The notes: generated by a model from the sequence alone, not told the origin. Positions 36,850 to 46,352 are shown, counted from the first letter of the stretch. The stretch: DNA of 64,000 nt from Chlamydiales bacterium (GCA_030679955.1 JAUXSF010000035.1:33943-97942); one strand, 5' to 3'. Program-made: numbers and translations.

Positions 36850-39129
36850 TCAAGCTGCGTTTTCGTCGTCTTCAATCGGGTCTAGTACAATGGTTCTTAG
36901 ATGTGGTGGCCGATCATCGATGGAGATTTCTTCTTGGGAAGACCCTTCTTCATCGAGGTGTATCGTTCCTTCGACCATTTCGGAGTTTTCATCATCACTA
37001 ATGGGGTCCAACACAATGGTCCTCAGATGTGGTGGTCGATCATCGATGGATACTTCTTGGGAGGATTCTTCATCGACGTGTAGTGTTCCTTCAATCATCT
37101 TAGATACATGCAAGGTATTGGCTACAGTTTTCTTCAGCTCTTCATCTGTCTGGTACAAAAGCACAGTGTCGAGCCTAGGTTTAGCGGGCTCCACTTCTTC
37201 AGTGTTCTTTTGCTCGTTCATTGCACTTAGCACTGCTGTTCCGCTGCTTTCTAAATTCTGCGCTTCGCTGTCCTCGGGAACCTCTGCATCTTCAAGGCTT
37301 TCTAGAACATTTCTTAAGGATTGAAGCGCTTCTTCGGCAGATATTCGGTTGGCAAAATTGGGTTCTAGCATCTTCTGTATTAGTGAAGTTACCTGTGTTC
37401 CATACTTTGCTTCTAGAGTGGTCAATACAGCAGATTTTATGCTTAAAGAGGTGTCGTTAAGTTTTGATTTCATATCAGGTTGGGTTCTATCCTTGTGTCG
37501 AGCAATAACCACTTCTTTCATGGGATAAGGAGTTGAACCAGAAAGCCATAAGCAAAACATTACACCAGTAGCAAATACGTCTCGCTCTTCGATCCATCGG
37601 CTTGCACCATCCGTTGTTTTTAGACTTGCGCCTCTGGCACGAAAATCGGACAGAGCATAGTACTGACCAGTGAAGGCGCTGGTTCTACCTGATTCCTGCC
37701 AGTGAGAATCGTTTTTGGAATCGCCACAATCAGCCAAGAAGAATTGATACGAGCCATCTGGGTGCTTATTATAAAATACGTTATCCCCTTTAATATCCCC
37801 ATGTGAAAGGCCTTGTTTTCTAAGGGCAACAACTGCTTTCAAGACATCTTCCATCGATTGTAATAGTTGCTTGCCTGTTGGTCGGTCCGGACTACTCATT
37901 AGGCTGCTAACACTGCCGTCATACTCAGGTCCGATGTATCCAACAATCGGGTTATTAACAGCGTCAACTAAATCATCTGAACGCTTAATGACTACGTCGG
38001 GTTCAGCCTGGACAGTAGAAGTATCTATTTCACTAGAGTGTATTGACTTCAGGGCAAAGCCTTCTGATGCAACGTCTTTCGCTGATCCTTCCGGAGCGTC
38101 TGGGAATTTGCCCGCTTTTAATACGGCATGTTCACCTGTTGTCAGTTGATAGATTCTCTGAGCTACTCCAAATGCTCCTGCACCAAGATACTCCGGTGCT
38201 TCTTTGGGAGGAATTGCGGTTCCGTTCCAAAGGGCTACTTGGCGTTCGTTCTGGGCATTGATATAAGTAATCAAATGAACTGGGTTTGTGTTGATGTCAG
38301 AAGAGCGTATTTGTTTTGGGGCGGCGCCATTTTCCCTTAGTATGATTCTGACGAGGTGATCAATCTGTGCGGTATGCATGGTAAGTTCGCGGCCGAGCAC
38401 TTTAATTGTGGCTGTTCTTCCGTTAATTTCAAACCGTCCCAGAATCGTGGATGCTAATTTTTGATGATCAACGGAGGAATGTTCTTGTAATTCTGGGGAC
38501 AAGGGCATGAGTTCATCGCTGACTTCCTCTTCCTCTAAAGATATTGTCCCTTCTGGTGCGGTTCTTTCTTCATCGCTGGAAAATCGGTTAGAAAGCTCCG
38601 AAAGGCTGTTGGTAACGACTGCTTTAGATATCTCTTCTAAAGGAATGCCCTGATTGCGCAAGGTTTCTACTTCTGGATGCTTGCCTTTAACATAATCTAG
38701 AAACGAGTCATAGAAGGTATTGGGATGATCGAGGATTTGTCGATTAACTTGCAGCAGGGTAATATTGCCCTCTTGGGCAAGGTAATGAATTTCAGCGGCA
38801 TACTTTTTTCTACTAGAGTAGAGTTGTTCAAGGGCGATTTCCAAATTATCCCCTAGCCGATGTAGACGTGTCTGGTCAAAACCTATGTACGCAAGAGCAC
38901 TCTTGTTTACGAAATAGAGTCCCTTTTTGCCCCCCTTTCCTATTGATGCAGAGACCGCCAAGGAATTTCCATCGGAGTGACGGCTGACGTTCTCGGCACC
39001 CAGGAGCTCTTTCAGGTATTTAACTTTAACTAGGGTGGGTGAGGCCTTCGGTTGTGCTTCTTCTTCCCTGCCACGTTTTCTTCCTATGAACTTTTGATTT
39101 ACATCAGAAAGAGGGCGTAAATAGTCCAT
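36850..39129 (-). CDS. Atypical eukaryote-like Ser/Thr protein kinase
   Basis: The 759-residue protein has a kinase domain at about residues 305-625: glycine loop GAGAFG (316-321), VAIK-type lysine K338 in AVLKAG, catalytic loop HGDIKGDN (443-450) with D445 and N450, and a metal-binding loop reading ADCGDS instead of DFG. The first about 300 residues do not match known domains. A basic KFIGRKRGREEE stretch near the N-terminus resembles a nuclear localisation signal. The C-terminus carries two near-identical repeats of about 37 residues (IDDRPPHLRTIVLDPI in each), and an EGTISLEEEE motif near residue 190 resembles their start. There is no membrane helix, unlike PknB or PknD. Host-directed use is inference. 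Confidence 0.85.
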   Translation of the reverse strand: MDYLRPLSDVNQKFIGRKRGREEEAQPKASPTLVKVKYLKELLGAENVSRHSDGNSLAVSASIGKGGKKGLYFVNKSALAYIGFDQTRLHRLGDNLEIALEQLYSSRKKYAAEIHYLAQEGNITLLQVNRQILDHPNTFYDSFLDYVKGKHPEVETLRNQGIPLEEISKAVVTNSLSELSNRFSSDEERTAPEGTISLEEEEVSDELMPLSPELQEHSSVDHQKLASTILGRFEINGRTATIKVLGRELTMHTAQIDHLVRIILRENGAAPKQIRSSDINTNPVHLITYINAQNERQVALWNGTAIPPKEAPEYLGAGAFGVAQRIYQLTTGEHAVLKAGKFPDAPEGSAKDVASEGFALKSIHSSEIDTSTVQAEPDVVIKRSDDLVDAVNNPIVGYIGPEYDGSVSSLMSSPDRPTGKQLLQSMEDVLKAVVALRKQGLSHGDIKGDNVFYNKHPDGSYQFFLADCGDSKNDSHWQESGRTSAFTGQYYALSDFRARGASLKTTDGASRWIEERDVFATGVMFCLWLSGSTPYPMKEVVIARHKDRTQPDMKSKLNDTSLSIKSAVLTTLEAKYGTQVTSLIQKMLEPNFANRISAEEALQSLRNVLESLEDAEVPEDSEAQNLESSGTAVLSAMNEQKNTEEVEPAKPRLDTVLLYQTDEELKKTVANTLHVSKMIEGTLHVDEESSQEVSIDDRPPHLRTIVLDPISDDENSEMVEGTIHLDEEGSSQEEISIDDRPPHLRTIVLDPIEDDENAA

Positions 39130-39253
39130 TTAATCCTCTCTAGTAAATAATTTAATTATATATTTACTATTATAACACAAGCATGACAATTACAAATAAA
39201 TTTTATAATGTTTCATTTAATGCATTCGTTAACAACTGGTTATAGAAAAAATG

Positions 39254-39306
39254 GGGACTTAACAGGATAGGTAGGATCGCTGAGCGCAGGATAGGCAGGA
39301 TTTTTT
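39254..39306. repeat. ACAGGATA-type intergenic repeat, copy 2
   Basis: GGGGACTTAACAGGATAGGT, then AGGATCGCTGAGC and a further AGGATAGGCAGGATT unit, match the copy at 25308-25350. It lies in the 292-base gap between the kinase and pdhA genes; nothing else was recognised there besides a weak extended -10 (TGCTAAACT, 39383-39391) before pdhA. Confidence 0.65.
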
Positions 39307-39421
39307 AGAAAAATTGGAATAGACGTTACTTTTCAAGGCGCCGACATATCTTAACGTAGATCTGCAAAATAATCATTGTCTTTGCTAAACTGCGCCCATA
39401 AGACTTTAATCGGGATCGAGG

Positions 39422-40447
39422 ATGGCGGCGTCGGATAGGCGATCGGGATATCAATTTTTTCAGAGCGATGAGCGGCAAGTGATTGATCAGTTAGGTGCTG
39501 GCCGCTTGCACACGGCTTTGGAGCAGATGCTTTTGATCCGTAATTTTGAGCGCCGCGCTGAATCCGCATATCAGCAGGGCAAAATCGGTGGTTTCTTCCA
39601 TTCGTACATGGGGCAAGAGGCTATTCAAACGGCCGCTGTTATGGCTATGGGGCTGGAGAATTGGTGGATCACTTCGTACCGTTGTCATGCGCTAGCCCTG
39701 CTGTTAGGGGCGACTCCCAATGAGTTAATGGCTGAGTTGTATGGGCGGGAGACCGGCAATGCCAAAGGGCGTGGCGGGTCGATGCACTTCTTTACCGACC
39801 GTCTTTTAGGTGGCTTTGGTATTGTTGGCGGACAAGTTCCCATAGCCGTTGGGGCAGCCTTTACCTCGAAGTATCTGGGGAAAAAGGGAGAAGTCGCTGT
39901 CTGCTTTATGGGAGATGGTGCAGTCGCTCAGGGCGCCTTTCATGAAGCGCTCAATTTAGCCTCTTTGTGGGATCTTCCCTGCATTTTTGTCATTGAGAAC
40001 AACCTTTGGGGCATGGGGACGGCGGTTAATCGCGCCTTGGCGGTCGAAAGGATTGCCGAGGAGAAGGCTCCTGGTTATAAGATGAAAGCCTATACCTTTG
40101 ATGGCACCGACTTTTTAGGTTGCTATGCCGGTTTTAAGCACGTTTATGACGAAGTTGTCGCCACCGAGCGACCTGTTCTTATCGAGGCGATTGCAGAGCG
40201 TTTTAGGGGGCACTCCATATCTGATCCGGGGTTATACCGCACAAAAGAGAAACTACAGCTAGCGATGCAGGGTGACCCGATAGAAAAGCTCACTCACGTT
40301 CTCTATGAGCAAAATATAATCGACGAATCGGCCTTCCACGCATTGGACCAAAAGCAACGAGACCTGGTCGTTGCATCGATGCAGTTCGCGGAAGAGAGCC
40401 CCTGGCCCAATCCTATTACCTTGGAAGAGGGTGTTTATGCACCATAA
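39422..40447 (+). CDS. pdhA: Pyruvate dehydrogenase E1 component, alpha subunit
   Basis: The 341-residue product is the thiamine-diphosphate-binding E1 alpha chain: LLIRNFERR near the N-terminus, SYRCHALALLLG, GRGGSMHFF, the TPP motif GDGAVAQGAFHEALNLA and the phosphorylation-loop region RFRGHSISDPG. With PdhB and PdhC it converts pyruvate to acetyl-CoA. First of three tightly spaced genes in the conserved chlamydial order. Confidence 0.96.
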   Translation: MAASDRRSGYQFFQSDERQVIDQLGAGRLHTALEQMLLIRNFERRAESAYQQGKIGGFFHSYMGQEAIQTAAVMAMGLENWWITSYRCHALALLLGATPNELMAELYGRETGNAKGRGGSMHFFTDRLLGGFGIVGGQVPIAVGAAFTSKYLGKKGEVAVCFMGDGAVAQGAFHEALNLASLWDLPCIFVIENNLWGMGTAVNRALAVERIAEEKAPGYKMKAYTFDGTDFLGCYAGFKHVYDEVVATERPVLIEAIAERFRGHSISDPGLYRTKEKLQLAMQGDPIEKLTHVLYEQNIIDESAFHALDQKQRDLVVASMQFAEESPWPNPITLEEGVYAP

Positions 40448-40465
40448 CCTTACGAGAGAGAGCTA

Positions 40466-41449
40466 ATGGGGACGCAAGTTATCGAATTGCGCGAGGCTTT
40501 ACGCCAAGCTTTGGATGAAGAGATGCAGCGGGATGACCGTGTCTTCATCATGGGCGAGGAAGTAGCTGAGTACAATGGCGCCTACAAAGTCAGCAAAGGA
40601 ATGTTAGAGAAGTGGGGACCCAAGCGCGTTATCGACACTCCGATAGCGGAGAACGGTTTTGTAGGCTTGGGTATTGGCGCGGCTATGACAGGGCTTAGGC
40701 CGGTTATCGAATTTATGAGTTTTAACTTCTCCTTCGTTGCGGCGGATCAGCTGATCTCTAATGCCTCGAAGATGTATTACATGTCGGGCGGTCGATTTTC
40801 CGTTCCAATTGTCTTTAGGGGTCCTAATGGGTCTGCAGCACAGGTGTCGAGTCAGCATTCGCATTGCGTAGAGGCACTTTATGGCAATCTTCCCGGCTTT
40901 ATTATTGTAGCTCCATCTAATGCTTATGATGCCAAAGGACTACTCAAAAGCTCTATTCGCAACAATAACCCCGTGCTTTTCTTAGAGTCGGAGCTGTCGT
41001 ATGGCGACAAGATGGAGATTCCGACAGAGGAGTACTTAGTTCCGATCGGCCAAGCGGCCATTCTGCGTCCAGGAACCCATGTTACAGTTGTAGCTCATGG
41101 CCGCACGGTCAAGTTTTGCATGGATGCTGCTAAAGAGTTGGCTGCCAAGGGAATTAGCATTGAGGTGATAGACCTTCGCACCATCAAGCCTTTGGATATC
41201 GTTACAGTAGCGCAGTCTGTACGCAAAACACATCACTGTGTGTTGGTTGAAGAAGGACACCTCTTTGCTGGCATTGCTGCGGAAACCGCCTTTCAGGTCA
41301 TGGAGCATTGTTTTGATTACCTTGATGCGCCGATAGAGCGTGTCTGTCAACACGAAACACCCATGCCCTACAGCAAGGTGTTAGAGGCCGCAACATTGCC
41401 CAATCCTCCTAGAGTGATTCAAGCAGTACTTAAAGTACTAAACATTTAA
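40466..41449 (+). CDS. pdhB: Pyruvate dehydrogenase E1 component, beta subunit
   Basis: The 327-residue product matches the E1 beta chain: MGEEVAEYNGAYKVSKGM, DTPIAENGFVGLGIGAAM, RPVIEFMSFNF and QHSHCVEALY. It forms the alpha2beta2 E1 enzyme with PdhA. GAGAGAG precedes the ATG, 18 bases after pdhA. Confidence 0.96.
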   Translation: MGTQVIELREALRQALDEEMQRDDRVFIMGEEVAEYNGAYKVSKGMLEKWGPKRVIDTPIAENGFVGLGIGAAMTGLRPVIEFMSFNFSFVAADQLISNASKMYYMSGGRFSVPIVFRGPNGSAAQVSSQHSHCVEALYGNLPGFIIVAPSNAYDAKGLLKSSIRNNNPVLFLESELSYGDKMEIPTEEYLVPIGQAAILRPGTHVTVVAHGRTVKFCMDAAKELAAKGISIEVIDLRTIKPLDIVTVAQSVRKTHHCVLVEEGHLFAGIAAETAFQVMEHCFDYLDAPIERVCQHETPMPYSKVLEAATLPNPPRVIQAVLKVLNI

Positions 41450-41463
41450 TCTGAGATCTCGTT

Positions 41464-42765
41464 ATGCCTTTCACTGTGAATTTACCAAAACTCTCTCCTA
41501 CTATGGAATCAGGCGTTATCGTCAAATGGCTCAAGAAAGAAGGCGAACGCGTTAAGGCGGGCGAGGTGATTTTCGAAGTCGCCACCGACAAAGCGACAGT
41601 AGAACATGAAGCGCTAGACGATGGTTTTTTGCGTAAGATATTGGTAAAAGACGGCGAAGAAGCTATTGTCAACCAGCCTGTAGCGATCTTTACAGCGGCT
41701 GAAAATGAAAGCATCGAAGGCTTTCAGGTAGCGCAAGAGCCTCCTAAAGCAACTCCCCAAGAAAAACCTGCCGAATCTTCCGTTACTACTGTAGCGCCAA
41801 AGGCAGCTCAGGCAGCATCTACAGGCTTGGCTCAACCAACTTTCGCCCCTGAAGCACCTTTGCAGAACTACCAATTTTCAGCTCCACGCGCTGCCATAGA
41901 GGGCAGGGTAGCGGCATCGCCATTGGCTAAGAAGGTTGCGAGAGAAAAAGGGTTAGATTTGTCCACTGTTCAGGGGTCCGGGCCTGGAGGACGTATTGTC
42001 GCGGATGATTTGGAGAAAGCGCAGCCAGCTGCCGATATCTCGTTTGGCCCAGGAAAGGTTCCAGAGATCGCTCCAGGAACCTATGAGGAAGAGAAACTAT
42101 CCCCCATGCGCCGGGTGATAGGTCAACGTCTGCAAGAAGCAAAAACCTTTATTCCTCACTTTTATGTACGACGAGAGCTACATGTAGAGGCTTTGGTGGC
42201 TATCCGCGAGCAGCTAATTGGAACTGGGGTAAAGTTAACTTACAACGACTTCGTTATCCGCGCGTGCGCCTTAGCCTTGCGTAAGCATCCGATTGTAAAC
42301 AGCGCCTACAATACCCCTAACGGAACAATAGCACACTTTAAAACGATTGATATTTGCGTTGCAGTTACGATTGATGGAGGATTAATCACACCGATCATCC
42401 GTCATGCTGATTACAAAAATCTCGGAGAATTGTCGACAGAGGTACGCAGCCTCGCCACACGTGCCAAAGCAGGCAAGCTGCAACCGGAAGAGTATAAAGG
42501 TGGCTCCTTCACAATTTCCAATCTTGGAATGTACGGTGTTGATGACTTTATTGCTGTGATAAACCCACCCCAGGCTGCTATACTAGCTGTCGGATCAGTA
42601 AAGGATTCTCCTGTAGTGCGCCATGGCCAAGTAGTGGCTGGCAAGGTACTAACAGTGGTATTATCCGCAGACCATCGCGTTGTGGATGGTGTTGAGGCAG
42701 CAAAATTCCTACAAACATTAGCGCAGTACATAGAGAACCCAGCCTCCTTGCTGCTCCCGGCTTAG
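41464..42765 (+). CDS. pdhC: Dihydrolipoamide acetyltransferase (PDH E2)
   Basis: The 433-residue product has one lipoyl domain with lipoylated lysine K43 in VATDKATVEHEAL, an alanine/proline-rich linker, a peripheral subunit-binding domain (ASPLAKKVAREKGLDL ... GSGPGGRI, about residues 143-180) and the acyltransferase core ending with the catalytic SADHRVVDGVEAAKFL. It is the core of the PDH complex. The third PDH component (E3, lipoamide dehydrogenase) is not in this window. Confidence 0.96.
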   Translation: MPFTVNLPKLSPTMESGVIVKWLKKEGERVKAGEVIFEVATDKATVEHEALDDGFLRKILVKDGEEAIVNQPVAIFTAAENESIEGFQVAQEPPKATPQEKPAESSVTTVAPKAAQAASTGLAQPTFAPEAPLQNYQFSAPRAAIEGRVAASPLAKKVAREKGLDLSTVQGSGPGGRIVADDLEKAQPAADISFGPGKVPEIAPGTYEEEKLSPMRRVIGQRLQEAKTFIPHFYVRRELHVEALVAIREQLIGTGVKLTYNDFVIRACALALRKHPIVNSAYNTPNGTIAHFKTIDICVAVTIDGGLITPIIRHADYKNLGELSTEVRSLATRAKAGKLQPEEYKGGSFTISNLGMYGVDDFIAVINPPQAAILAVGSVKDSPVVRHGQVVAGKVLTVVLSADHRVVDGVEAAKFLQTLAQYIENPASLLLPA

Positions 42766-42769
42766 TCTT

Positions 42770-43528
42770 ATGAATATTTCCCCTGGCTCTTCCATGTGGA
42801 CTTTGTTGCCTCGTTGGTGGCAGATACCCTTTAAGGATGAAGTCGTTGAATCCATCAACGGCGCTCGCAGCGTTGCCGTTAATATTTTAGGTCCTAAAAG
42901 CGAACCTGAAAGAAGGCTCTTTCTTCAGCGTCCAGAAATTGATATGCGAAAGGACAAGTTTAAAGCGCATAAGATGCTGTTTGTTTATGGTGCGGAAGCA
43001 TCGGGAGGGGATGACGCTCTTGGTTTTGGCACGCGATGGATCGTCGGGGTGGCCTCCTTTATGTTGGGTAACATTTCGGCTCCTTTGACCGGCAGCGACC
43101 TTTCGTGGCGCCGTTTTGCAGTCGGTGAATTAGCACGCGTCGATAATGAACTGGCAGATCTATCTCAATATAGACAGCACCAAAAGCGTTCATTGGTAGC
43201 CAAAGCGACCGCTGAAATGCTCATGCATGAGCGGCGTATTTTTTCGATTATCAAAACAAGTGCTGAAATGACGCTAGTTCTTCGCATTACTTTGGTGGTT
43301 ACCGCTGTCATTAGCTTTACAGGCGCTATGCTAAGTTTGCCAAACCTTGTGGCAATAGGTTCTGTAGGTATGTTCGGTAGCGCTTGTGTTATGCTACTGA
43401 AGACAGGTTTTGATTCAACCTCGTTTCAGATACGTCGAGAAGCCAGCGTAATGAGGCGATACCTCGATTACGTTTTGAACGCTAGTTGGTTTTTTGGTGT
43501 ACCCGCGAGCTCTTATCCGAGTCCTTGA
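42770..43528 (+). CDS. Unknown membrane protein, first of a paralogous pair
   Basis: This 252-residue protein of unknown function starts 4 bases after pdhC. It has a hydrophobic segment around residues 85-100, a helical region rich in charged residues, and a helix pair at about residues 165-205 (LRITLVVTAVISFTGAML). Its C-terminal half aligns with the next gene: IF.IIK..AE..L.LRI and a GFD..S motif followed by an R-rich helix. No known domain recognised. The two genes are inserted in the otherwise conserved chlamydial pdh-lpxD interval. Confidence 0.75.
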   Translation: MNISPGSSMWTLLPRWWQIPFKDEVVESINGARSVAVNILGPKSEPERRLFLQRPEIDMRKDKFKAHKMLFVYGAEASGGDDALGFGTRWIVGVASFMLGNISAPLTGSDLSWRRFAVGELARVDNELADLSQYRQHQKRSLVAKATAEMLMHERRIFSIIKTSAEMTLVLRITLVVTAVISFTGAMLSLPNLVAIGSVGMFGSACVMLLKTGFDSTSFQIRREASVMRRYLDYVLNASWFFGVPASSYPSP

Positions 43529-43599
43529 TACGTTACTCCTTTTTTTTAATGCGTCTCTATTGTAAGCTTTTCCTTTAAAGCATCTTAGGGAAAAGTCCG

Positions 43600-44343
43600 A
43601 TGACCAGCTCCGGTCCGATAGGTAGTCACTCTATCTACCGTACGATGTTCTCATTTTTTTGGCCTGGTAAGCGTTCGCTAAGCAGAAACGTAAGCGAGAT
43701 GTTGCGTACTGCTGAAGCTGTTAGCTTGCGTTCTTTAGGACAGATTGAAGATGTTGGGCCATCAGGCAAATTTGCAACAGACCATCTGATGGTGCGTAAG
43801 TATGAAGAGCTCTTTTGGGACTTTGCACGTGCCGCAGTTATCTGCTTGGGTGGTCGTGTAGGACAGGATCGTGAACTACGCCTGATATCTGGTGTTATCT
43901 CATTTATTGTTGGTTTGGCATCGTCATATTTTATAGGAAAGCACTGGGTTCAACGTTCAGAGGCAGCGACTGAGGAAGGTCGTGTTCGTCAAGAACGTAC
44001 TGTTAGACTAATGGCCTTTAGCCAGTTTGACAGCAGCAATTCGGATATGATTGCGATTAAGAAGATCCTGTCTTTAGAAGAAGAAATTTTCAACAAGATC
44101 AAACGTCACGCAGAATATAGCCTTGCGGTGCGCATCGGTTTATTTGTAGCAGCACTGTTCGGAATCTCCGGTGCTATTACAGGGGCAACCTCTACGATGA
44201 CTGTCGCTGCGGGTGTGGCGGTGGTGACAAGTATCGGCTGGCTAATCGCTGAAGGCTTTGACTTCGCATCCGGTGAACAAAAACGTTCAGCACAAAAAAT
44301 GCAGGACACTCTCGAGAATCTGCGGCACCGTGTCTGTTTTTAG
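43600..44343 (+). CDS. Unknown membrane protein, second of the paralogous pair
   Basis: The 247-residue product resembles the preceding protein in layout: a membrane segment near residues 105-122, a central helical region (EEEIFNKIKRHAEYSL), a membrane hairpin at about 170-210 (ISGAITGATSTMTVAAGVAV) and a C-terminal amphipathic helix after GFDFASGEQKR. Function unknown. A long palindrome follows its stop and separates it from the convergent lpxD. Confidence 0.75.
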   Translation: MTSSGPIGSHSIYRTMFSFFWPGKRSLSRNVSEMLRTAEAVSLRSLGQIEDVGPSGKFATDHLMVRKYEELFWDFARAAVICLGGRVGQDRELRLISGVISFIVGLASSYFIGKHWVQRSEAATEEGRVRQERTVRLMAFSQFDSSNSDMIAIKKILSLEEEIFNKIKRHAEYSLAVRIGLFVAALFGISGAITGATSTMTVAAGVAVVTSIGWLIAEGFDFASGEQKRSAQKMQDTLENLRHRVCF

Positions 44344-44344
44344 G

Positions 44345-44554
44345 TTTTTTTACCACACAGACACAGAGAGGGAACAGAGGGGAAAAGGCATTTTGCTGAG
44401 GCAAAATACCTTAAGTCTCTAAAGTCTCAACCTGTTCGCTGCTAGCAGCACAGAGGCGAAAAAATGCGAAGCGAGATTTAAGACATTTTGCCTCTGCAAA
44501 ATGCCTTTCCCCTCTGTTCCCTCTCTGTGTCTCTGTGTCTCTGTGGTAAAAAAG
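44345..44554. repeat. Large ACCACAGAGACACAGAG-type palindrome
   Basis: The two ends are complementary over about 60 bases: GGGAACAGAGGGGAAA and GGCATTTTGC on the left recur inverted on the right, with the outer ends TTTTTTTACCACA and TGTGGTAAAAAA. Inside lies a further short palindrome around GCTGCTAGCAGC. It sits between two convergent genes. Confidence 0.88.
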
Positions 44555-44581
44555 GCCTTTTATGTCATGTTTTGACGAAGG

Positions 44582-45655
44582 CTAGTAGCTTTCGATTTTC
44601 ATCTTGGCCATGGGGTCGCCTTCCATGTTCAGGTGCTTACGCAGCTTCTGAACCTCTGCAAAAAGCTTATCCAGGTTATGCCAACAGACGAGCAGTCTGT
44701 GATGACGACGGATAGGTATCGCTGGGAATCCGATATATGTTCCAGGAGATGTGATATTGCGTAGCACTGCCGTGCATGCTGCAATGACAGCCTTGGTGCA
44801 AATGGTCACATGGTCATTTATGCATACGCGACCAGCTAGGATGACATAGTCTCCGGTTTCAACGGAACCAGCCATACCGACTTGGGAAACGATAATGTTG
44901 TTTTGCCCAACTTTGCAGTTGTGGGCGATCTGGACTTGGTTGTCGATCTTCGTGCCACGGCTGATGCGTGTGCTTTTCAGTCGAGCGCGGTCAATAGTTG
45001 TATTGGCGCCGATTTCGACGTCATCGCCGATGTCGACATTGCCGAGGTGTTCGTAGCGTTGGTGATGTCCCTTTTCATCAGGTCGGAAGCCAAAACCGAC
45101 ACTACCTAAGACACAGCCGGAGCAGATGAGAACTCTGTTACCTATATGAGTTCTTTCGTGGATCGTAGCGTTAGGGTGTACGTGCGTGTCTTGTCCGATG
45201 TGTACTTCAGGGCCGATGTAAACGAGGGCTCCGATAGTGGTGTTGTCGCCGATGACAACATCGCGTTCAATAACGGCATGTGGGCCAACTTGTACGCTTT
45301 GGCCAAGTTTCGCGGTGGGGTGAATCACCGCCGAGGGGTGAATGCCTTGGAATCCCAAGGGCTTTCGACGCATCTCGGCGATGATTTTAGAAAATTTCTG
45401 GAAGGCAGCAGCAGGATTATCGCTTAGGAGGTAGTTGAGGCCGGGTGGTCTTGTCAACTTAGGCGTGATAAAAACGACACCCGCTTGGGTGCGTCCTAGC
45501 ACTTCTAAGAAGCGACTTTCCGCCACATAGGCTGCCTCATGTGGGCTTGCGCAGTCGAGTTCAGAGACGCCACTAACAAGGTGCTCTGCATTACCAACGA
45601 GTTGGCAACCTGTTTCTTCTGCGAGTTCTGCTAAGCTAAATGATCGGCCTTCCAT
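44582..45655 (-). CDS. lpxD: UDP-3-O-acylglucosamine N-acyltransferase
   Basis: LpxD adds the second acyl chain in lipid A synthesis. The 357-residue product has an N-terminal uridine-binding domain and a long left-handed beta-helix of hexapeptide repeats (for example VHIGQDTHVHPNATIHERTH), with the catalytic-type histidine in QIAHNCKVGQNN. I place the start at the ATG at 45655, which has GGAG at 6-base spacing; a GTG four codons earlier overlaps the ompH stop. It forms an operon with ompH and bamA. Confidence 0.95.
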   Translation of the reverse strand: MEGRSFSLAELAEETGCQLVGNAEHLVSGVSELDCASPHEAAYVAESRFLEVLGRTQAGVVFITPKLTRPPGLNYLLSDNPAAAFQKFSKIIAEMRRKPLGFQGIHPSAVIHPTAKLGQSVQVGPHAVIERDVVIGDNTTIGALVYIGPEVHIGQDTHVHPNATIHERTHIGNRVLICSGCVLGSVGFGFRPDEKGHHQRYEHLGNVDIGDDVEIGANTTIDRARLKSTRISRGTKIDNQVQIAHNCKVGQNNIIVSQVGMAGSVETGDYVILAGRVCINDHVTICTKAVIAACTAVLRNITSPGTYIGFPAIPIRRHHRLLVCWHNLDKLFAEVQKLRKHLNMEGDPMAKMKIESY

Positions 45656-45666
45656 TTCAATCTCCA

Positions 45667-46332
45667 CTATTTTGCTTTGACGTTGCTATTAGCAGGCTTT
45701 TGTTCGCCTGTTTTTGGCAATGGCTGCGGTGCATTGCGTGTTGGGTTTGCCTTTAGTTCTTTTTCGAACTTGGCATCCATAAATGCAATGACTTCGCTTG
45801 TTAAGTCAAGAGATGGTTTGTGGAAGAAGGTAGCTTCTTCGTTAACTACGAGATCTAGACCCTTAACCTTAGCTACTTCTTTAGCAGCTTCAGCAACTTC
45901 AGAGGAGATTTGTTGGATAATCTTTAGGTTGGCATCCTGCAAGGTTTGAACATATTGACCTTGTGTACGTTGCAGCTCTTGGCTTAGAGCGCGATACTTA
46001 TGCTTTAGCTCGTTTTCAGCATCTGGAGAGAGGCCGTCGAGGTAATCTTCGTCGCTAAGCTTTGTTGTGATTTCGTTGAGTGACTTTTGCATCTCCATGA
46101 GCGATGTTTCCATCTGGCTCTGGAGGCCTTCAAAAGAAGACTGCTGTTGCTTGCCTAGCTTGGATTCTTCAACACTGCGGCGGAAGTTTACGAAGCCAAT
46201 CTTGCTTGGGCTTTCGCTGCTTGATGTTGAGGTAGCTTCGAGACCATGAGAACTAACTAGCAAAAGAACGCCAGCAATAGTCCACTTTACGATGCCTATG
46301 GCTGCTGCCCATTTTAACGTTTTCGAATTCAT
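45667..46332 (-). CDS. ompH: OmpH/Skp-family periplasmic chaperone
   Basis: The 221-residue product has a signal peptide (about residues 8-34) and the Skp pattern: IGFVNFRRSVEESKLGK, a long coiled coil (about residues 60-135) and a final LDLVVNEEATFFHKPSLDLT strand segment written here in two parts (LDLVVNEEATFF; SLDLTSEVIAFMD). Skp holds unfolded outer membrane proteins in the periplasm and hands them to the BamA machine, encoded just upstream. AGGAGG precedes the ATG. Confidence 0.92.
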   Translation of the reverse strand: MNSKTLKWAAAIGIVKWTIAGVLLLVSSHGLEATSTSSSESPSKIGFVNFRRSVEESKLGKQQQSSFEGLQSQMETSLMEMQKSLNEITTKLSDEDYLDGLSPDAENELKHKYRALSQELQRTQGQYVQTLQDANLKIIQQISSEVAEAAKEVAKVKGLDLVVNEEATFFHKPSLDLTSEVIAFMDAKFEKELKANPTRNAPQPLPKTGEQKPANSNVKAK

Positions 46333-46352
46333 GAGTGTTCCTCCTACTCTAT

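Noticed and set aside
36890..37324. 144-codon plus-strand frame opposite the kinase C-terminus
   Set aside because: Its internal repeats are only the complement of the duplicated kinase tail.
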